A stretch of DNA of 47,935 nt, taken from Seison nebaliae. Taxonomy: Eukaryota; Rotifera; Pararotatoria; Seisonacea; Seisonidae. Under the pieces are notes generated by a model. The model saw only the letters and a list, made by a program, of their open reading frames with translations. It did not search any database and was not told the DNA's origin. A program made the position numbers and the translations under genes. Of the stretch, positions 46,153 through 47,935 are shown piece by piece. Numbering within the stretch: position 1 is the first letter of the stretch; each line of letters begins with the position of its first letter. The stretch covers positions 1-47,935 of the forward strand of contig JALJEE010002819.1 of the NCBI GenBank assembly GCA_023231475.1, given 5' to 3'.

Positions 46153-46419
46153 GATATAATTGAAAAAATTAAAACAAACTGAGAAAAATACTAAAAAATA
46201 CGAAAGAGAATAATTATAATGATCAGAACTGAAAATTGTACGTATTAAATAAATAAATTTAATCAGCTTAAACTACTGGTATTTAGTTTTAAAAAAGTGC
46301 GCTCTCAAAAAATTTAACAAAAATTTTGGCATCTCGTTATAACACGTCATCAAATATATAATTCATTCAATTATTTATTTATTTTATTTATTAATATCGA
46401 ATATCGAATACATTGTACT
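46153..46419. other. AT-rich spacer
   Basis: No gene or ordered repeat between the Gly-Tyr array and the transposon remnants, apart from a TTTATTTATTTTATTTATT run near 46374. Confidence 0.4.
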
Positions 46420-46512
46420 GATTTTCTTTTGTTGCAATTTGCAATATATGAAATGTTAATTTTAGTCATTGCTGCATCTTCGGTGTCCTGTGAAACATTA
46501 TTTTCAAATTAG
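46420..46512 (+). mobile_element. hAT-like transposase C-terminal remnant
   Basis: A short open stretch reads IYEMLILVIAASSVSCETLFSN before a stop. The order Ile, Ala-Ser-Ser-Val, Cys-Glu, Leu-Phe-Ser matches the C-terminal dimerisation motif of hAT transposases (IPASSVxxERLFS type). Only this small part is preserved, and the following RLGMN and SLEKQI pieces lie in the same neighbourhood. No terminal repeats or 8-bp target duplication were found. Old and fragmentary. Confidence 0.4.
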
Positions 46513-46957
46513 AGATTAGGAATGAACTGACATTCGTTGTCGGCAAAAAGTTTGGAGAAACAAATATAAAAATTATATTTGTGAATAAATTTTTGTGGTT
46601 TTTTTCTTTTCGAATTTAAGATAGTTTAAAAACTATTGTGCGAATTTTTAACAAATAAAAAAAGCATTTTATTACGAGAGCATAAAATCATATGTCCATA
46701 AACTATATTTAGAACAATAAAATAACTATATATAGTTACAACGGGTTGCAGTTTTAGACCGTTTTTTTAATGGAAATTCGAAATCGTTCCTCAAAGAAAA
46801 CTGTTCGCATCTATTTGACTGGGATGATTCCTCACAAAAATGACGTCCATTAGTCAACAATTCGTTCGATTCTACTAGTCAATCAGATGTATCTTCAATG
46901 ACTCTCTCATTTAATTCTTTCAACTCTCATGGATCTCGAGGCTTTCTTCCCGATTTA

Positions 46958-47400
46958 CACTGTGTTTCATAAATTGTGGAACATAGGAAATCCCATGTGT
47001 TATCAAAAAAAGCTTCAAAAAAAATTTCATAAATTGTGAGACAAAAAGAAAAGTTTATTTAATAATCGGTCCAAGCACCTTTCCTGTCGCTTACTGCTAA
47101 GTATCTTTTCGGCATAGAATTATAAAGATTAATAAACAATTGTATCTAATTTCGACCATTCATATTCTATTCTTCGCCATAATTCTTCAGTATTAGTACT
47201 TCTTCTTTATCATTATTATTGAAGACTTTGTTATTCGTAAAAACTTTCTGGGTTAATACTCCCCAAACATTCTCAATGGGATTTAAATCTGGTGAACGTG
47301 CAGGATGGTCAAATAATTTCCAACCCATATCCTTCATTTTTCCAATTGAATATCTTGACGTGTGCACTGCAGCACCGTCTTGTTGAAAAATGAATTAATT
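46958..47400 (-). mobile_element. Tc1/mariner-like transposon, C-terminal half
   Basis: The minus strand encodes FIFQQDGAAVHTSR (second catalytic Asp), then WKLFDHPARSPDLNPIENVW (third catalytic acid Glu) at 47397-47167. Past a frame change it continues as LYNSMPKRYLAVSDRKGAWT and a stop at 47059-47061, the usual end of a Tc1 transposase. Beyond it, CACTGTGTTTCATAAATTGTGG (46958-46979) follows a TA dinucleotide and looks like the terminal repeat. The word TTTCATAAATTGTG recurs at 47025-47038, which fits the inverted-repeat/direct-repeat type of Tc1 end. The N-terminal half and the other end are missing here. Not functional. Confidence 0.75.
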
Positions 47401-47597
47401 TCCCATTTTTGCTCTAACTTCTGGTAAGAAATCTCGTTCCAACAGATATTTTCTTTGTCAATTTTTGTTGATTGACATTTTGTTGTTTTTAAATGTCTTT
47501 TCAAAGACGTTGGTGTTATGATATTTATAACACTTTTACAGTGGAGACATATTGCAGAAGTTCCAATCAACTCAAAGTCTTTATTACTGTCCATCAT
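47334..47597 (-). CDS. BED/C2HC-like zinc-finger ORF running into the Tc1 remnant
   Basis: An 87-codon frame from ATG 47597 contains ICLHCKSV, then LKRHLKTTKCQ. The C-x2-C, H, C spacing resembles a BED or related C2HC DNA-binding finger, as found in hAT transposases and in host proteins derived from them. From about 47400 the frame reads through the transposon out of its coding frame (NKTVLQCTRQDIQLEK). It is probably a finger-domain exon or transposase N-terminus truncated by, or fused to, the Tc1 insertion. It could also be the first exon of a minus-strand gene whose downstream part is lost. Confidence 0.4.
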   Translation of the reverse strand: MMDSNKDFELIGTSAICLHCKSVINIITPTSLKRHLKTTKCQSTKIDKENICWNEISYQKLEQKWEINSFFNKTVLQCTRQDIQLEK

Positions 47598-47935
47598 TCA
47601 AAGAAAGTATCTAATACGTAGGAATCGAAATTTAAAAAAAAATTATTAATACACTAGTCTTCATCCAACGGACAATTTTTTATCCGACATTGTCCTTTTC
47701 ATTGACAAACAATATTGTTTAAACAGTATTGAGGTGAAGAATTTGATCCATAAAATTTTTTTGTAATTTTTTAAATTTACCTTACAAGAATTTTATATTA
47801 TAATAAATCTCTTCCGACAGTCTGTCCGAATTTAACTTCCATCTTCTCATTCCTAACTGATATGAAGCTCTGCTGAAGATACGCTCTGATGCCGCTGATG
47901 TTGCTGGAAGTGAGACAATTTGTTCAAAAATTTGG
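47598..47935. other. Edge of window, no gene seen
   Basis: Flank of the zinc-finger frame. No coding sequence, terminal inverted repeat or RNA gene is recognised before the window ends. Confidence 0.35.

Overview
The window is nuclear DNA of a small-genome arthropod, most likely an acariform mite of the dust-mite or scabies-mite type. It is AT-rich, almost all introns are 38-65 nt with GT..AG ends, genes sit close together on both strands, and the readable proteins (Csw/SHP2, RME-8, sluggish-A type proline dehydrogenase, glycogen synthase, ATP7) are animal and mostly insect-like. The mite assignment is an inference from compactness and composition. I saw no prokaryotic operon structure, tRNA, rRNA or CRISPR.

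Layout. 618-11403 (-) is one 24-exon gene for a secreted protein of about 3191 residues: two modules of VWD-C8-TIL-EGF-SUEL lectin, a long Ala/Gly/Val-rich silk-like region, a basic amphipathic stretch, a strictly alternating beta-like stretch, a third VWD-C8-TIL-EGF module, and three C-terminal copies of a roughly 95-residue domain I do not recognise. 11909-14310 (-) is corkscrew (SH2-SH2-PTP). About 1 kb away, 15347-23510 (+) is Rme-8/DNAJC13 with one 6.4 kb exon. Convergent to it, 23978-25477 (-) is a beta-1,4-galactosyltransferase-family enzyme, followed by 26711-29065 (-), mitochondrial proline dehydrogenase. 29.1-32.3 kb is sparse, with candidate micro-genes, two of them divergent and with TATA/Inr core promoters, and a two-exon coding piece I cannot name. 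32309-33775 (+) is an intronless Asn-rich membrane protein. 34687-35400 (-) resembles the BORC subunit BORCS5. 36471-38927 (-) is glycogen synthase and 39780-43866 (-) a copper P1B-ATPase. From 45.2 kb to the end lie a frame-broken Gly-Tyr repeat array and remnants of DNA transposons (hAT-like, Tc1/mariner-like, and a BED-like finger ORF).

The conserved genes are an ordinary housekeeping mix (receptor tyrosine kinase signalling, endosomal trafficking, glycosylation, proline catabolism, lysosome positioning, glycogen storage, copper export) with no evident shared pathway. The part most likely to be new is the giant secreted protein: its domain combination, silk-like core and C-terminal triple repeat. 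Exon models were built by hand from splice consensus and reading phase. For all named multi-exon genes the exon lengths sum to a whole number of codons without an internal stop.
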